From assembly GCA_017889625.1 (NCBI GenBank), contig JAGGAD010000030.1, forward strand, positions 1 through 40,573: a stretch of 40,573 bases of DNA, in the 5' to 3' direction. The stretch comes from Bacillota bacterium (GTDB lineage: Bacteria > Bacillota > Negativicutes > Sporomusales > CTSoil-080). Numbering within the stretch: the stretch's first letter is position 1; each line of letters begins with the position of its first letter. The translations under genes and the position numbers were made by a program. Positions 14,724 through 23,672 of this stretch are shown here, in pieces. The notes under the pieces are model-generated. The model had not been told where the DNA came from and made no database searches. It saw only the letters and a list, made by a program, of their open reading frames with translations.

Positions 14724-15608
14724 GTGGGACCTAAAGTATATGTTGGCGGGCAAGCGGTTATCGAAGGGGTAATGATGCGTGGACCTAAGTACATTGCCAC
14801 TGCGGTTCGCGAGCCATCAGGGAATATTATTGTTCAGAAGGACCTTGTAACGTCGGTCACCGATAAGTATCCAGTGTTGAAAAAACCGCTAATTCGTGGG
14901 GTGGTCATGCTGGTTGAGTCATTAGTGATTGGCCTTAAAGCACTGTCATTTTCGGCCCAGACGGCTGGAGAAGAAGGTGAAACGCTTAATACCAAAGAAA
15001 TCGTTATCACGATGCTAGTAGCCCTAGGCTTGGCGATAGTTCTCTTTATTATAATCCCGACCTATGGGGCTAAATATATCCATAGCACGGTCAGTGATTC
15101 TAGGCTGCTCAATTTATTTGAGGGCTTGCTTAGGCTGGTAATATTTTTTGTGTATGTGGCAGGAATTTCGGCTTTAAAAGATATCCAGAGGGTCTTTCAG
15201 TACCATGGCGCGGAGCACAAGACTATTCATGCATATGAAGCTGGATTACCATTGACTGTTGAAAATGTCCGACCGTATAGCACCCTTCATCCCAGGTGTG
15301 GAACTAACTTTTTGCTTATCGTAATGGTAGTAAGTATTTTGGTGTTTGCTTTCTTAGGGTGGCCTGATTTGTGGCTAAGAATTTTGTCAAGGATAGTACT
15401 ATTGCCGGTAATTGCCGGAATAAGCTATGAAGTACTGAGATTCGCGGGACGAAGTAAAGCGGGCTGGGTCGCATGGCTTATTGCGCCGGGGTTATGGCTA
15501 CAAAAGCTTACCACTAGGCAGCCGAGTGATGATCAAATTGAAGTAGCGATAAAAGCATTGGAAGCAGCGAAGCCTGATGATGTTGACGAGGTGAACGGTA
15601 GTGCTTGA
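14724..15608 (+). CDS. yqhQ: DUF1385 membrane protein (YqhQ family)
   Basis: A 294-residue DUF1385 protein. The conserved N-terminus [17 protein letters not shown] is followed by several membrane segments (about 95-115, 135-160, 205-230). Between them is the family-specific cytoplasmic or surface stretch [15 protein letters not shown] with [11 protein letters not shown], whose His, Glu and Cys residues suggest metal binding. The in-frame GTG at 14712 lies within the ribosome site GAGGTGAG, so GTG 14724 is the better start. The gene overlaps prfA by 8 bases. Its biochemical function is not established as far as I know. Confidence 0.88.
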   Translation: MGPKVYVGGQAVIEGVMMRGPKYIATAVREPSGNIIVQKDLVTSVTDKYPVLKKPLIRGVVMLVESLVIGLKALSFSAQTAGEEGETLNTKEIVITMLVALGLAIVLFIIIPTYGAKYIHSTVSDSRLLNLFEGLLRLVIFFVYVAGISALKDIQRVFQYHGAEHKTIHAYEAGLPLTVENVRPYSTLHPRCGTNFLLIVMVVSILVFAFLGWPDLWLRILSRIVLLPVIAGISYEVLRFAGRSKAGWVAWLIAPGLWLQKLTTRQPSDDQIEVAIKALEAAKPDDVDEVNGSA

Positions 15609-16668
15609 TAAGTTGCAAGCGGTTGAAGATAAGTACATAGAATTGGAGAGCCAAATTAGCGATCCAGCAATAATGGCTAACATGGCAGAATGGCAGAAGC
15701 TGACTAGAGCTCATTCCAAACTGACAAATATAGTTGAAAAGTTTCGTGAGTATAAAAATGTATGTCAAGGTATCAATGAGGCCAAAGCGCTTCTTGATGA
15801 TAAACTTGATGATGACTTTCGGGAAATGGTAACAGCGGAATTGTCTGATTTAAAAACAGCAGAAGAATGTCTGGCTACTGAACTTAAAGTGCTTTTATTG
15901 CCGCGTGATCCTAATGATGAGAAAAACGTAATCATTGAAATTCGCGGTGGGGCCGGTGGCGATGAGGCGGCGCTCTTTGCGGGAGATCTTTTTCGTATGT
16001 ATACGCGTTATGCGGAAAGTCGTGGGTGGAAGACTGAAGTTATGGATGCTAATCCTACTGAGTTAGGTGGGTTTAAAGAAGTAGTATTCGTGGTAGAAGG
16101 AGACGGTGCTTACTCAACATTTAAATATGAGAGCGGCGTTCATCGAGTACAGCGGGTACCGTCAACTGAATCAAGCGGACGTATTCATACCTCGACTGTA
16201 ACTGTAGCCGTTCTGCCGGAGGCTGAAGAAGTAGAGGTCGATGTTAAGGCTAATGACCTTAGGATTGATACCTATTGTGCCAGTGGTGCAGGCGGTCAGC
16301 ACGTCAATAAAACTGAGTCAGCGGTGCGGATCACTCATTTGCCGACTGGTATAGTCGTGCAGTGCCAAGACGAGAAATCTCAATTAAAAAATAGAGATCG
16401 GGCCATGCGGGTACTTCGGGCTAGACTGCTAGAACTGGCTCAAGAATCGCAACACGCTGAGGTGGCTGAAGCGCGTAAAAGTCAGGTAGGTACAGGCGAT
16501 CGCAGTGAGCGGATTAGAACTTATAATTTTCCGCAAGGCCGGGTTACAGATCACCGTATAGGACTAACTCTGCATAAGCTGGACTTTGTTTTGAATGGCG
16601 ATTTGGAGGAATTGATTGGGGCGCTGGTCACAGCTGATCAGAGTGAGCGACTAAAGCAGGTTGAGTGA
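15601..16668 (+). CDS. prfA: Peptide chain release factor 1
   Basis: RF1 reads UAA and UAG. The 355-residue protein has the stop-codon motif P-x-T as Pro187-Ser-Thr189 in RVPSTES, and the catalytic GGQ at residues 231-233 in [34 protein letters not shown] (about 118-136) is also typical. The start is GTG 15601, with GAGGTGA upstream inside the DUF1385 gene. Gln233 is the residue methylated by PrmC, encoded next with overlapping stop and start codons. The prfA-prmC-ywlC order is conserved in Firmicutes. Confidence 0.97.
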   Translation: MLDKLQAVEDKYIELESQISDPAIMANMAEWQKLTRAHSKLTNIVEKFREYKNVCQGINEAKALLDDKLDDDFREMVTAELSDLKTAEECLATELKVLLLPRDPNDEKNVIIEIRGGAGGDEAALFAGDLFRMYTRYAESRGWKTEVMDANPTELGGFKEVVFVVEGDGAYSTFKYESGVHRVQRVPSTESSGRIHTSTVTVAVLPEAEEVEVDVKANDLRIDTYCASGAGGQHVNKTESAVRITHLPTGIVVQCQDEKSQLKNRDRAMRVLRARLLELAQESQHAEVAEARKSQVGTGDRSERIRTYNFPQGRVTDHRIGLTLHKLDFVLNGDLEELIGALVTADQSERLKQVE

Positions 16669-17534
16669 TGATGATAGATAAAAAGTGGACAATTGGCGAA
16701 ATTATAAATTGGACCAAGCAGTACTTTAGTCAAAAAGGAGTGGATAGTCCGCGCCTTGATGCGGAAGTGCTGCTTTCCCATGTGCTAAGACAGGAACGAA
16801 TCTATCTATATGTAAATTTTGATCAACCGTTAGAAGCAGAGGAACTAAGTCGTTATCGTGAGTTGGTCAAACGTCGGGCATCAAGAGAACCAGTGGCTTA
16901 CATCTTGGGCTGGAAAGAATTCATGGGACTGAAGTTCAATGTTAGTCCGGCGGTACTTATTCCTAGACCGGACACCGAGATCTTAGTAGAATATGCGCTA
17001 AAAAGGCTTGGCGGTAAAAACAAGCCTGATGTGCTTGATGTAGGAACCGGGAGTGGGGCAATTGTTGTCAGTGTACTTAGTAAGGCGCTTGAAGCCAAAG
17101 GTTGGGCAGTAGATATATCGCGGGAGGCCATTGCAATAGCTGAAACAAATGCCGCAACCTGGGGTGTGGCTGAACGGCTTGAATTTAAATTGGGTGACTT
17201 ATTTATTCCGGTGCGTGGACAAACTTTTGATGCTGTTTTAAGTAATCCGCCGTATATTTCGCTTGCTGAGATGGTTGAATTGGCACCTGAGCTGGGATAC
17301 GAACCGAAAAACGCATTAACTGATGGTCGTGACGGCTTGGGCTTTTATCGTAAACTTGTAGCTCAAGGCGCGGCTTATCTCAAACCTGGCGGTTTTTTAG
17401 CGCTTGAAGTTGGTGCTGGTCAAGCTGAAAAGGTAGTGGCATTGGCTGATGGCATTTCGGGACTAAAAGTTGTCGATATTGTCAAAGACTATGCCGGGAT
17501 TGACCGAGTGGTTGTTTTGGAAAGGAGAAATTAA
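16668..17534 (+). CDS. prmC: Release factor N5-glutamine methyltransferase PrmC (HemK)
   Basis: PrmC methylates the GGQ glutamine of release factors using SAM. Residues 1-75 form the helical N-terminal substrate domain (SPRLDAEVLLSHVL, RREPVAYILG-type segment as SREPVAYILGWKEF). The methyltransferase core holds LIPRPDTE, the SAM loop DVGTGSGAI and the signature NPPY at residues 193-196. Length is normal at 288 residues. GTG 16665, ATG 16668 and ATG 16671 are all possible starts; ATG 16668 shares a base with the prfA stop, a common coupling arrangement. The ywlC start overlaps the stop of this gene by one base. Confidence 0.95.
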   Translation: MMIDKKWTIGEIINWTKQYFSQKGVDSPRLDAEVLLSHVLRQERIYLYVNFDQPLEAEELSRYRELVKRRASREPVAYILGWKEFMGLKFNVSPAVLIPRPDTEILVEYALKRLGGKNKPDVLDVGTGSGAIVVSVLSKALEAKGWAVDISREAIAIAETNAATWGVAERLEFKLGDLFIPVRGQTFDAVLSNPPYISLAEMVELAPELGYEPKNALTDGRDGLGFYRKLVAQGAAYLKPGGFLALEVGAGQAEKVVALADGISGLKVVDIVKDYAGIDRVVVLERRN

Positions 17535-18577
17535 TGGAAACCAAGGTTTACGCTATTGATGCTAAATGTCCTGAATTCAGTTCATTAGCCAGGGCGGCAG
17601 AAGTAATAAAATCGGGTGGTTTAGTGGCTTTTCCTACCGAAACCGTTTATGGGCTTGGTGCGAATGGGCTTAACCCTAGTGCGGTTGCTAAAATTTTTAA
17701 AGCCAAAGGAAGGCCATCGGATAATCCGCTAATTCTCCATATAGCTGATAGCTTTGAAGTTGAAAAACTGGTACGGTTAGTACCGGCTAACGCCAGAGTG
17801 CTAATGGAAAAATTTTGGCCAGGGCCGCTTACCCTAGTGCTAAAAAGAACTTTGGCAGTACCTGATGAAGTTACTGGCGGGCTTGACACCGTGGCGATAA
17901 GATTGCCAGATTCTTTAGTCGCTCGTGAACTTATACGGTTAGCTGGGGTGCCGATTGCGGCACCAAGCGCCAACACTTCAGGACGTCCCAGCCCGACTAC
18001 CGCTCAGGCGGTACTAGCTGATCTTGATGGCAAAATTTCAATAGTTGTTGATGCCGGGCCGTGCGGTATTGGTGTAGAATCAACTGTAGTTGATTGTACA
18101 ACTCCGGTACCGACATTGCTTAGACCGGGCGGTGTAACCCTGGAGAAGTTGCTAGCGGTGCTTGGTGAAATTGAACTTGATGCCGCACTTAACAGTGAGT
18201 CGGCGGTGCCGCGGGCTCCAGGAATGAAATATACCCATTATGCGCCATTAGCGCCGATGGTGTTATATGAAGGCGATGAAAGTAATATAAGTGCAGCTAT
18301 TGTTAATGCTGCGACCATAGCCATGACATCAAAACGGGTTGGCGCTGTGGTATCAACTGAAACCGCGGCTTTATTGCCGCCAAAAGTAGCGGTGGCTGCC
18401 TATGGATCGCGCCAGTGTCCTGAAGAAGTAGCGGCGGGTCTGTATCAAGCGTTGAGAGCATTTGATAGTAATCCGGTAGATGTCATCTACGCCGAGGGTA
18501 TCGCTGAAATAGGATTAGGACTAGCGGTAATGAATCGTATGCGTAAAGCGGCAGGCTATCGAATCGTAAATTGTTAG
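17534..18577 (+). CDS. ywlC: L-threonylcarbamoyladenylate synthase (Sua5/YrdC type)
   Basis: This enzyme makes threonylcarbamoyl-AMP from threonine, bicarbonate and ATP, the first step of tRNA t6A modification. The 347 residues contain a YrdC domain (about 12-205; GGLVAFPTETVYGLGANGLN, KIFKAKGRPSDNPLILHI, APSANTSGRPSPT, ESTVVDCT) and a C-terminal Sua5 domain (about 235-345) joined by PRAPGMKYTHYAP, the long Sua5 form. GGAGAAATTA precedes ATG 17534, which overlaps the prmC stop. A palindromic AT-rich hairpin follows. The modified tRNAs read ANN codons; the tRNA-Lys(CTT) encoded just downstream is one candidate substrate. Confidence 0.95.
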   Translation: METKVYAIDAKCPEFSSLARAAEVIKSGGLVAFPTETVYGLGANGLNPSAVAKIFKAKGRPSDNPLILHIADSFEVEKLVRLVPANARVLMEKFWPGPLTLVLKRTLAVPDEVTGGLDTVAIRLPDSLVARELIRLAGVPIAAPSANTSGRPSPTTAQAVLADLDGKISIVVDAGPCGIGVESTVVDCTTPVPTLLRPGGVTLEKLLAVLGEIELDAALNSESAVPRAPGMKYTHYAPLAPMVLYEGDESNISAAIVNAATIAMTSKRVGAVVSTETAALLPPKVAVAAYGSRQCPEEVAAGLYQALRAFDSNPVDVIYAEGIAEIGLGLAVMNRMRKAAGYRIVNC

Positions 18578-18582
18578 TAAAT

Positions 18583-18621
18583 ATTTATTGGAGTATATTT
18601 ATTAAATATACTCCAATAAAT
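18583..18621. terminator. AT-rich palindrome after ywlC
   Basis: Two 19-base arms (18583-18601 and 18603-18621) are fully complementary around a single base, so the usable stem is about 17 bp. There is no G/C-rich core beyond GGAG/CTCC and no T-run outside, so it is a probable rather than certain terminator. Confidence 0.55.
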
Positions 18622-18657
18622 GGAAACTATAGCTGAAATTTGGATGATAATATTTTA

Positions 18658-18686
18658 TTGACAAAGTCATAAAAAAGTAATACAAT
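18658..18686 (+). promoter_or_regulatory. SigA promoter of the tRNA pair
   Basis: A perfect TTGACA at 18658-18663 and TACAAT at 18681-18686 with 17 bases between them, 27 bases before tRNA-Gln. Confidence 0.85.
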
Positions 18687-18713
18687 ACATTATGTCACTT
18701 GGCCGATAGTTAT

Positions 18714-18790
18714 TGGGGAGTTGCCAAGTTGGTTAAGGCATCGGACTCTGACTCCGACATTCGAGGGTTCAAATCCTTCCTCCCCAGCCA
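18714..18790 (+). tRNA. tRNA-Gln (anticodon CTG)
   Basis: A 77-base cloverleaf. The acceptor TGGGGAG pairs with CTCCCCA, and G plus an encoded CCA follow. The anticodon stem TCGGA/TCCGA closes loop CTCTGAC, giving anticodon CTG (reads CAG). The T-arm is GAGGG-TTCAAAT-CCTTC. It shares a promoter and terminator with the next tRNA. Confidence 0.93.
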
Positions 18791-18793
18791 TAT

Positions 18794-18869
18794 GACTCAC
18801 TAGCTCAACTGGCAGAGCGGCTGACTCTTAATCAGTAGGTTCGGGGTTCGATTCCCCGGTGGGTCACCA
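18794..18869 (+). tRNA. tRNA-Lys (anticodon CTT)
   Basis: A 76-base cloverleaf starting GACTCAC, paired with GTGGGTC, then discriminator A and encoded CCA. The anticodon loop CTCTTAA gives CTT (reads AAG). The T-arm is CGGGG-TTCGATT-CCCCG. It lies 3 bases after tRNA-Gln and before a T-tailed terminator. Confidence 0.94.
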
Positions 18870-18877
18870 GTAAATTC

Positions 18878-18911
18878 AAAGACTTTCGGATTAATTCCGG
18901 AAGTCTTTTTT
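18878..18911 (+). terminator. Terminator of the tRNA operon
   Basis: AAAGACTTTCGGA at 18878-18890 pairs with TCCGGAAGTCTTT at 18896-18908 (13 pairs, one G-T), loop TTAAT, followed by a T-run. Confidence 0.88.
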
Positions 18912-18990
18912 ATATTGTTAAATTTGCACAAAAGAGAAACTTAAGTCCAATCGCGTCGAATATAAATAAATATTATGTAAAAGGACCATT

Positions 18991-19061
18991 AGTTCCGGAA
19001 ATATTAAAGAGCCTTAGATGATTTAGCATCTAAAGCTCTTTAATATTTTCTTTACGGAACT
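18991..19061. repeat. 71-base imperfect inverted repeat
   Basis: The inner stem (about 22 pairs with one mismatch, loop at 19021-19026) is extended after a small bulge by AGTTCCG (18991-18997) pairing with CGGAACT (19055-19061). It covers the 3' end of the small minus-strand ORF and may be its terminator; no clear target-site duplication marks it as a mobile element. Confidence 0.6.
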
Positions 19062-19197
19062 GATTAAATTTTAAAAGAACTGTTTCAAGCTCCTGCTCTA
19101 ATTTATCCTTGTGACTGCTCTCAGGGCAACTGGACAATGCTTGACACAACTCGTGAATTTTCATGGCAAAATAATCGTCAAAGCCTGAATGTAGCAC
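19030..19197 (-). CDS. Small protein of unknown function, 55 residues
   Basis: Starting at GTG 19197, the frame has GGAGG correctly spaced upstream on the minus strand. An in-frame TTG at 19212 would lie on that ribosome site. The product is charged and helical (HKDKLEQELETVLLKFNQFRKENIKEL at the C-terminus, with two Cys at about residues 19 and 25). It has no membrane segment. It has the size of Spo0E-type regulators, but the SQELD signature is missing, so I do not call it that. TATAAT-like sequences lie upstream at about 19230-19260. The frame ends inside a strong hairpin. Real but uncharacterised at moderate confidence. Confidence 0.5.
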   Translation of the reverse strand: MLHSGFDDYFAMKIHELCQALSSCPESSHKDKLEQELETVLLKFNQFRKENIKEL

Positions 19198-19449
19198 CTC
19201 TGAGACCTCCAAACCGCTCTAAAATACATTATATGTAAAAACAACCATATTATAACATGAAGAAATAGGAGGTGCAACTCGATTTGCTAATTAAAAATTA
19301 TTATTTTCATAATGGATAAAGAAAGCAGGTTGCAACAGGGATAACGGTGATTGGAGACCTAGTTGAAGGGGTTATGTTTGCGATTTAACAACGTCGGGAT
19401 GACTATCTTGCTAAGGTAGATCATATAATTACCCTGTGGAGGTGGTGGC

Positions 19450-20052
19450 ATGAGCTTGTTGGAAATAGTAGTGCTTAGCGCAGCACTTGGTACGGACTTG
19501 TTTTCGGTAGCTATTCCCATTGGTATGAACAAAGTTCGTAAGACTATTATTTTCAATGCGGCGTTGGTTTTTGCTTTATTTCATATAGTCATGATTTTGG
19601 CTGGCTATTATCTTGGCCATTGCTTGGGTGTTATCGTTCAACATATGGAGACGTATCATTTTGACTGTCAAGTAGGTGCGGCAGAAGATTGGGCAGGAGT
19701 GCTTGGCGCAGTAGTGCTAATAACTCTTGGCTTGCATATGATAAAGGAAAACTTGTTTGGTAAAGGCATAAATGCTGGTGCTTCGTGTCCGTTACAAGGC
19801 TGGGGTCTAGTCGGATTAGCTATTAGTGTAAGCTTAGATGCTTTAGCTGCTGGCTTTAGTTTAGGGATTATGGATGTTGATATGTTAAAGTTGAGTATTA
19901 TTTTGGGTGTGATTATTTTTATAATGGCGATAGTCGGGTTAGCGATTGGACGTAGATTGGGGAAATTGATTGGTGACCGGGCCGAACTAATGGGGGGGTT
20001 AGCATTAGTTCTTTTAGGAGGTCATGTTTTTTGGATGGCAGTATATTTGTAA
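19450..20052 (+). CDS. mntP: Manganese efflux pump MntP family protein
   Basis: The 200-residue membrane protein has six predicted hydrophobic segments and the duplicated half-motif of MntP: GTDLFSVAIPIG near residue 14 and SLDALAAGFSLG near residue 137, with the conserved Asp in each half. The family exports Mn(II). The first copy differs from the common LDAFAVS form, so the ion specificity is less certain. TGGAGGTGG precedes ATG 19450. No yybP-ykoY manganese riboswitch is visible upstream. It corresponds to ywlD in B. subtilis and lies before ywlE, with the intervening tRNAs separating it from ywlC. Confidence 0.85.
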   Translation: MSLLEIVVLSAALGTDLFSVAIPIGMNKVRKTIIFNAALVFALFHIVMILAGYYLGHCLGVIVQHMETYHFDCQVGAAEDWAGVLGAVVLITLGLHMIKENLFGKGINAGASCPLQGWGLVGLAISVSLDALAAGFSLGIMDVDMLKLSIILGVIIFIMAIVGLAIGRRLGKLIGDRAELMGGLALVLLGGHVFWMAVYL

Positions 20053-20111
20053 ATATGCCTAGATATGATAAAATAGTGGCGGATATCCTATGCTGGGGAG
20101 GCGGTGCAGGT

Positions 20112-20579
20112 ATGTTGCGTGTTTTGTTGATTTGTTCGGGAAACACTTGCCGCAGTCCAATGGCGGAGACGTTACTGGCTGACAAAATAAACCAACATGG
20201 TTTGGCGGACCGTATTAAAGTTTTATCTGCAGGACTATACGTTAGCGGCGAAAATTCCGCATCGGCGGGAGCGTTAGCGGCGATGGCTAGACGGGGGTTG
20301 GATTTGACATCCCACCGTTCTCGTCAATTGATGCCAGAATATGTACAAGCTGCCGATTTGGTACTGACCATGACCGGAGCGCATAAACGTATGGTGGTGG
20401 CGACGGTACCAGAAGCAGCGAAAAAAGTTTACACAATAGCTGAGTTTGCAGAGGCAGACAGTGACGTTCTTGATCCTTTTGGCAGCAGTAATGAAATATA
20501 TGAGAAGTGTGCTACGGATATTAGTGAGCTATTAGACAATGCGTGGGGAAAAATAACACTTTTGGCAGGAAAAAATTAA
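20112..20579 (+). CDS. ywlE: Protein arginine phosphatase YwlE (LMW-PTP fold)
   Basis: The 155-residue protein opens with LLICSGNTCRSPMAE. Cys8 and Arg14 form the CX5R loop, and Thr12 occupies the position that selects phosphoarginine over phosphotyrosine (Ile in typical LMW-PTPs). Asp121 in DPFG is the general acid. In Firmicutes, YwlE counters the arginine kinase McsB, which marks proteins for ClpCP. I start at ATG 20112, with GGGGAGG upstream; a longer frame overlapping mntP adds 27 non-family residues. Its place between mntP and rpiB is exactly that of B. subtilis. Confidence 0.93.
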   Translation: MLRVLLICSGNTCRSPMAETLLADKINQHGLADRIKVLSAGLYVSGENSASAGALAAMARRGLDLTSHRSRQLMPEYVQAADLVLTMTGAHKRMVVATVPEAAKKVYTIAEFAEADSDVLDPFGSSNEIYEKCATDISELLDNAWGKITLLAGKN

Positions 20580-20627
20580 TTAATGTAGAAGTGCTGTGAG
20601 ATATTAACAAAATAGGAGTGTAATAAA

Positions 20628-21065
20628 GTGCTTGTTGCTATTGGCAGTGACCATGGTGGTTTTCGATTAAAAGAAGAAATAAAAAAGTATCTTACAAAGA
20701 ATGGGGTGGCGTTTAGCGATTTTGGAACAGATTCAACGGAGTCCGTTGACTACCCTGCTATTGCCCGTGATATTGCCAAGGCGGTTGCTGATGGTCAATG
20801 TCAACGGGGAATTATTGTATGCGGCACAGGTATTGGTGTAAGTATTGCTGCCAATAAAATCAAAGGTATTAGAGCTGCTCTTTGTCATGATGAGTTTTCA
20901 GCTGAGATGTCGCGGGCACATAATGATGCTAATGTTTTAACAATGGGTGAGCGAGTTATTGGTGTTGGCTTAGCGCTAGCTATTGTGGATAAATGGCTGT
21001 CTACTCAGTTTGAAGGCGGACGTCATGCTAAGCGGGTTGCTATGTTGGCGGAATTGGAAAATTAA
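20628..21065 (+). CDS. rpiB: Ribose-5-phosphate isomerase B
   Basis: RpiB interconverts ribose-5-phosphate and ribulose-5-phosphate in the pentose phosphate pathway. The 145 residues are typical: IGSDHGG with Asp8 and His9, DYP at 41-43, GIIVCGTGIGVSIAANK with catalytic Cys65, and HNDANVLTMGERVIG with the conserved His near 98. GTG 20628 has ATAGGAG upstream. The product could feed Prs, encoded earlier in the window. It matches ywlF of B. subtilis in position. Confidence 0.95.
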   Translation: MLVAIGSDHGGFRLKEEIKKYLTKNGVAFSDFGTDSTESVDYPAIARDIAKAVADGQCQRGIIVCGTGIGVSIAANKIKGIRAALCHDEFSAEMSRAHNDANVLTMGERVIGVGLALAIVDKWLSTQFEGGRHAKRVAMLAELEN

Positions 21066-21103
21066 ATTATATAGGCGATAGCTAAACTACAGAAGGTGAT
21101 TAG

Positions 21104-21670
21104 GTGGACACAGAAAATACTGCTATTAGTAAGGCGGTCAGCGCAGCGGTAGAAGAACTATTGGTAGTGGCTGAACTTAGAGCTGGACAAGTCCTGGTTG
21201 TGGGGTGTAGTACTAGCGAAGTACAGGGAAGACATATTGGAACGAGCGGCTCAGAAAAGGTAGCCGTGGCAATTTTGACGGCCCTGAAGGAAACTTGTGA
21301 TCGGAGTCATGTTGCAGTAGCTATTCAGTGCTGTGAACATCTAAACCGGGCATTGGTGGTTGAGCGATCAATTATGGAGTTCTACAATCTTGATGAGGTC
21401 AGTGTTGTGCCTGTACCAGGTGCTGGTGGAGCGTTAGCCGCCCAAGCTATGCAGGACTTTGCTCAACCAGTGGTGGTTGAAAGTATCCAAGCTCATGCTG
21501 GAATGGATATTGGTTTAACTCTAATCGGCATGCACTTAAAACCTGTGGCGGTACCGGTGCGTTTACAGCAAACCTTTATTGGACAAGCCCGTATTAATGC
21601 GGCGAGAACCAGGCCTAAACTGATTGGCGGTGCTAGAGCGGTTTATCAAATTCCTGGTTGTAAAGAATAG
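21104..21670 (+). CDS. ywlG: YwlG family protein (DUF436 / TIGR01440)
   Basis: A 188-residue member of the conserved YwlG family. Family stretches include LVVGCSTSEVQGRHIGTSGS (about 29-48), FAIQCCEHLNRALVVE-like AIQCCEHLNRALVVER, VVPVPGAGGALA and the C-terminal AQTRPKLIGGARAVY-like segment. The GCSTSEVxGxxIG loop suggests a nucleotide- or phosphate-binding site. The function is unknown as far as I know, but the gene is almost always between rpiB and glyA in Firmicutes. GTG 21104 has AAGGTGATTAG upstream. No damage is seen. Confidence 0.9.
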   Translation: MDTENTAISKAVSAAVEELLVVAELRAGQVLVVGCSTSEVQGRHIGTSGSEKVAVAILTALKETCDRSHVAVAIQCCEHLNRALVVERSIMEFYNLDEVSVVPVPGAGGALAAQAMQDFAQPVVVESIQAHAGMDIGLTLIGMHLKPVAVPVRLQQTFIGQARINAARTRPKLIGGARAVYQIPGCKE

Positions 21671-21707
21671 GTGGCTTATTTAACATTAATGTACTAGGAG
21701 GATTAAT

Positions 21708-22943
21708 ATGTCAATACTTGCCGGAGTAGATGCTGAAGTTGCCCAAGCAATAAAATTGGAATTAGGGCGGCAACAAAACAAAATTGAATTAATTGCTTCT
21801 GAAAACTTTGTTTCTAAAGCCGTTTTAGAGGCGCAAGGCTCGGTACTTACTAATAAATATGCTGAAGGATATCCTGGACACAGATATTACGGTGGCTGTG
21901 AATATGTTGATATTGTAGAAACCCTTGCAATTGAAAGGACGAAGGCCTTATTTGGGGCTGAACACGTCAATGTACAGCCTCATTCGGGGGCTCAGGCTAA
22001 TACGGCAGTATACTTTGCCTTTTTAAAACCTGGCGACGTAATTTTGGGAATGAATTTGTCGCATGGCGGTCACTTGACCCATGGCAGTCCAGTTAACATT
22101 TCAGGTAAATATTACAAAGTAGTGCCTTATGGTGTTGATTCAGTTACCAACCGTATTGATTATGATGAAGTTCGTGAATTGGCTCTTAAGCATCATCCTA
22201 AAATGATGGTAGCAGGTGCTAGTGCATATCCACGCATTATTGATTTTGCTCGTCTGGGTGAAATTGCTAAGGAAGCGGGAGCACTATTGATGGTAGATAT
22301 TGCTCATATTGCAGGACTTGTAGCGACTGGATTGCATCCCTCACCAGTACCGTACGCAGACTTTGTAACTACTACTACTCATAAGACACTTCGTGGTCCG
22401 CGTGGGGGTCTTATTATGTGCCGTGCTGAACACGCCAAAGCAATAGATAAAGCTGTCTTCCCTGGTATACAGGGGGGGCCGTTGATGCACGTAATTGCGG
22501 CTAAAGCGGTAGCTTTAAAAGAAGCCATGAGTGAAGAATTCGTATTATATCAGGAACAAATATTGAAGAATGCCAAAGCCTTGGCTGAAAAATTACAGCA
22601 AAAAGGGTTTACGCTGGTTTCTGGCGGGACCGATAACCATTTGATGCTCTTAGATCTTAGACCACAAAAGCTGACTGGAAAAGTAGCCGAAAAACTTTTA
22701 GACGATATTGGCGTCACAGTCAACAAAAACACCATTCCTTTTGACCCAGAAAGCCCGTTTGTCACCAGTGGTATTAGAATTGGTGTTCCGGCAGTTACAT
22801 CAAGGGGGATGACTGAAGACGCTATGGATACAATAGGAGAGATTATTGCCCAAGTGCTAAATAATCCTAATGATGAAGCCTTGAGAGAACAAGTTGCAAC
22901 GCGAGTAAAACAATTGTGTGAAAAATATCCGTTGTACGTATAG
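21708..22943 (+). CDS. glyA: Serine hydroxymethyltransferase
   Basis: GlyA converts serine and tetrahydrofolate to glycine and methylene-tetrahydrofolate, feeding purine and thymidylate synthesis. The 411 residues match the family. [11 protein letters not shown], the folate-side stretch [28 protein letters not shown] and the PLP lysine Lys226 in [14 protein letters not shown] are all present. AGGAGGATTAAT precedes ATG 21708. It lies 37 bases after ywlG and 31 bases before upp. Confidence 0.97.
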   Translation: MSILAGVDAEVAQAIKLELGRQQNKIELIASENFVSKAVLEAQGSVLTNKYAEGYPGHRYYGGCEYVDIVETLAIERTKALFGAEHVNVQPHSGAQANTAVYFAFLKPGDVILGMNLSHGGHLTHGSPVNISGKYYKVVPYGVDSVTNRIDYDEVRELALKHHPKMMVAGASAYPRIIDFARLGEIAKEAGALLMVDIAHIAGLVATGLHPSPVPYADFVTTTTHKTLRGPRGGLIMCRAEHAKAIDKAVFPGIQGGPLMHVIAAKAVALKEAMSEEFVLYQEQILKNAKALAEKLQQKGFTLVSGGTDNHLMLLDLRPQKLTGKVAEKLLDDIGVTVNKNTIPFDPESPFVTSGIRIGVPAVTSRGMTEDAMDTIGEIIAQVLNNPNDEALREQVATRVKQLCEKYPLYV

Positions 22944-22974
22944 AATTGAACATAATACAGGAGTGAGATACCCG

Positions 22975-23601
22975 ATGCAGGTAAGAGTTATTGATCATCC
23001 CTTGATTCAACACAAATTATCATTTATTCGTGATGTAAATACAGGCGCAAAAGAATTTCGTGAACTATTAGAGGAAATTGCCATGTTAATGGCGTATGAA
23101 ATTACTCGCAATTTGACGTTAGAGGAAATTGAAGTTAGGACGCCAGTAACAACTTGTAAGTCTAAAGTATTAGCTGGCAAAAAACTAGCGGTAGTGCCAA
23201 TCCTTAGGGCTGGGCTAGGCATGGTTAGCGGTGTGACCAAGATTATTCCTGCGGCTAGAGTTGGACATATCGGAGTTTACCGCAATCCAGAGAATCTTCA
23301 ACCCGTGGAATATTATTGCAAATTGCCTAGTGACATTGCTGAACGAGAAATAGTAGTTGTTGACCCGATGCTGGCGACTGGCGGCTCAGCTGTAGCGGCT
23401 ATCGACATGATCAAGCGTAGCGGGGCAAAAAATATCAAACTAATGTGTCTGGTGGCTGCTCCGCAGGGCGTATTGGTGGTCAATGATCATCATCCCGATG
23501 TTGAAATTTATACCGCATCAGTCGACGAAGGCCTTAATGAACATGGGTACATTGTTCCTGGTCTGGGTGATGCTGGAGACAGGATTTTTGGGACGAAATA
23601 G
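22975..23601 (+). CDS. upp: Uracil phosphoribosyltransferase
   Basis: Upp salvages uracil with PRPP to UMP. The 208-residue protein starts [13 protein letters not shown], and later has the family segments [24 protein letters not shown], the PRPP loop [13 protein letters not shown] (about 121-133) and the C-terminal uracil-binding [12 protein letters not shown]. The start at ATG 22975 has CAGGAGTGAG upstream. A longer frame overlapping glyA adds 19 unrelated residues. A strong terminator follows. Genes for the ATP synthase come next in B. subtilis, but here five kilobases of other genes intervene. Confidence 0.97.
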   Translation: MQVRVIDHPLIQHKLSFIRDVNTGAKEFRELLEEIAMLMAYEITRNLTLEEIEVRTPVTTCKSKVLAGKKLAVVPILRAGLGMVSGVTKIIPAARVGHIGVYRNPENLQPVEYYCKLPSDIAEREIVVVDPMLATGGSAVAAIDMIKRSGAKNIKLMCLVAAPQGVLVVNDHHPDVEIYTASVDEGLNEHGYIVPGLGDAGDRIFGTK

Positions 23602-23608
23602 CAAAGTT

Positions 23609-23641
23609 ACCCCCAGCCACGAGTGTGGCTGGGGGTTTTTA
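23609..23641 (+). terminator. Terminator after upp
   Basis: ACCCCCAGCCAC at 23609-23620 pairs perfectly with GTGGCTGGGGGT at 23625-23636, loop GAGT, then a T-run. It closes the mntP-to-upp block. Confidence 0.93.
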
Positions 23642-23672
23642 ACACCAGCTTTAATAAAAGGAGGTTGGCAAA

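Noticed and set aside
18991-19061. Miniature inverted-repeat transposable element
   Set aside because: No clear target-site duplication and only one copy is noticed in the window; a terminator role is simpler.
19030-19197. Spo0E-family phosphatase
   Set aside because: The size is right but the SQELD signature is missing.
19213-19449. Possible manganese (yybP-ykoY) riboswitch before mntP
   Set aside because: The conserved GGGGAGUA and paired loop motifs are absent; no folded region with a terminator is seen.
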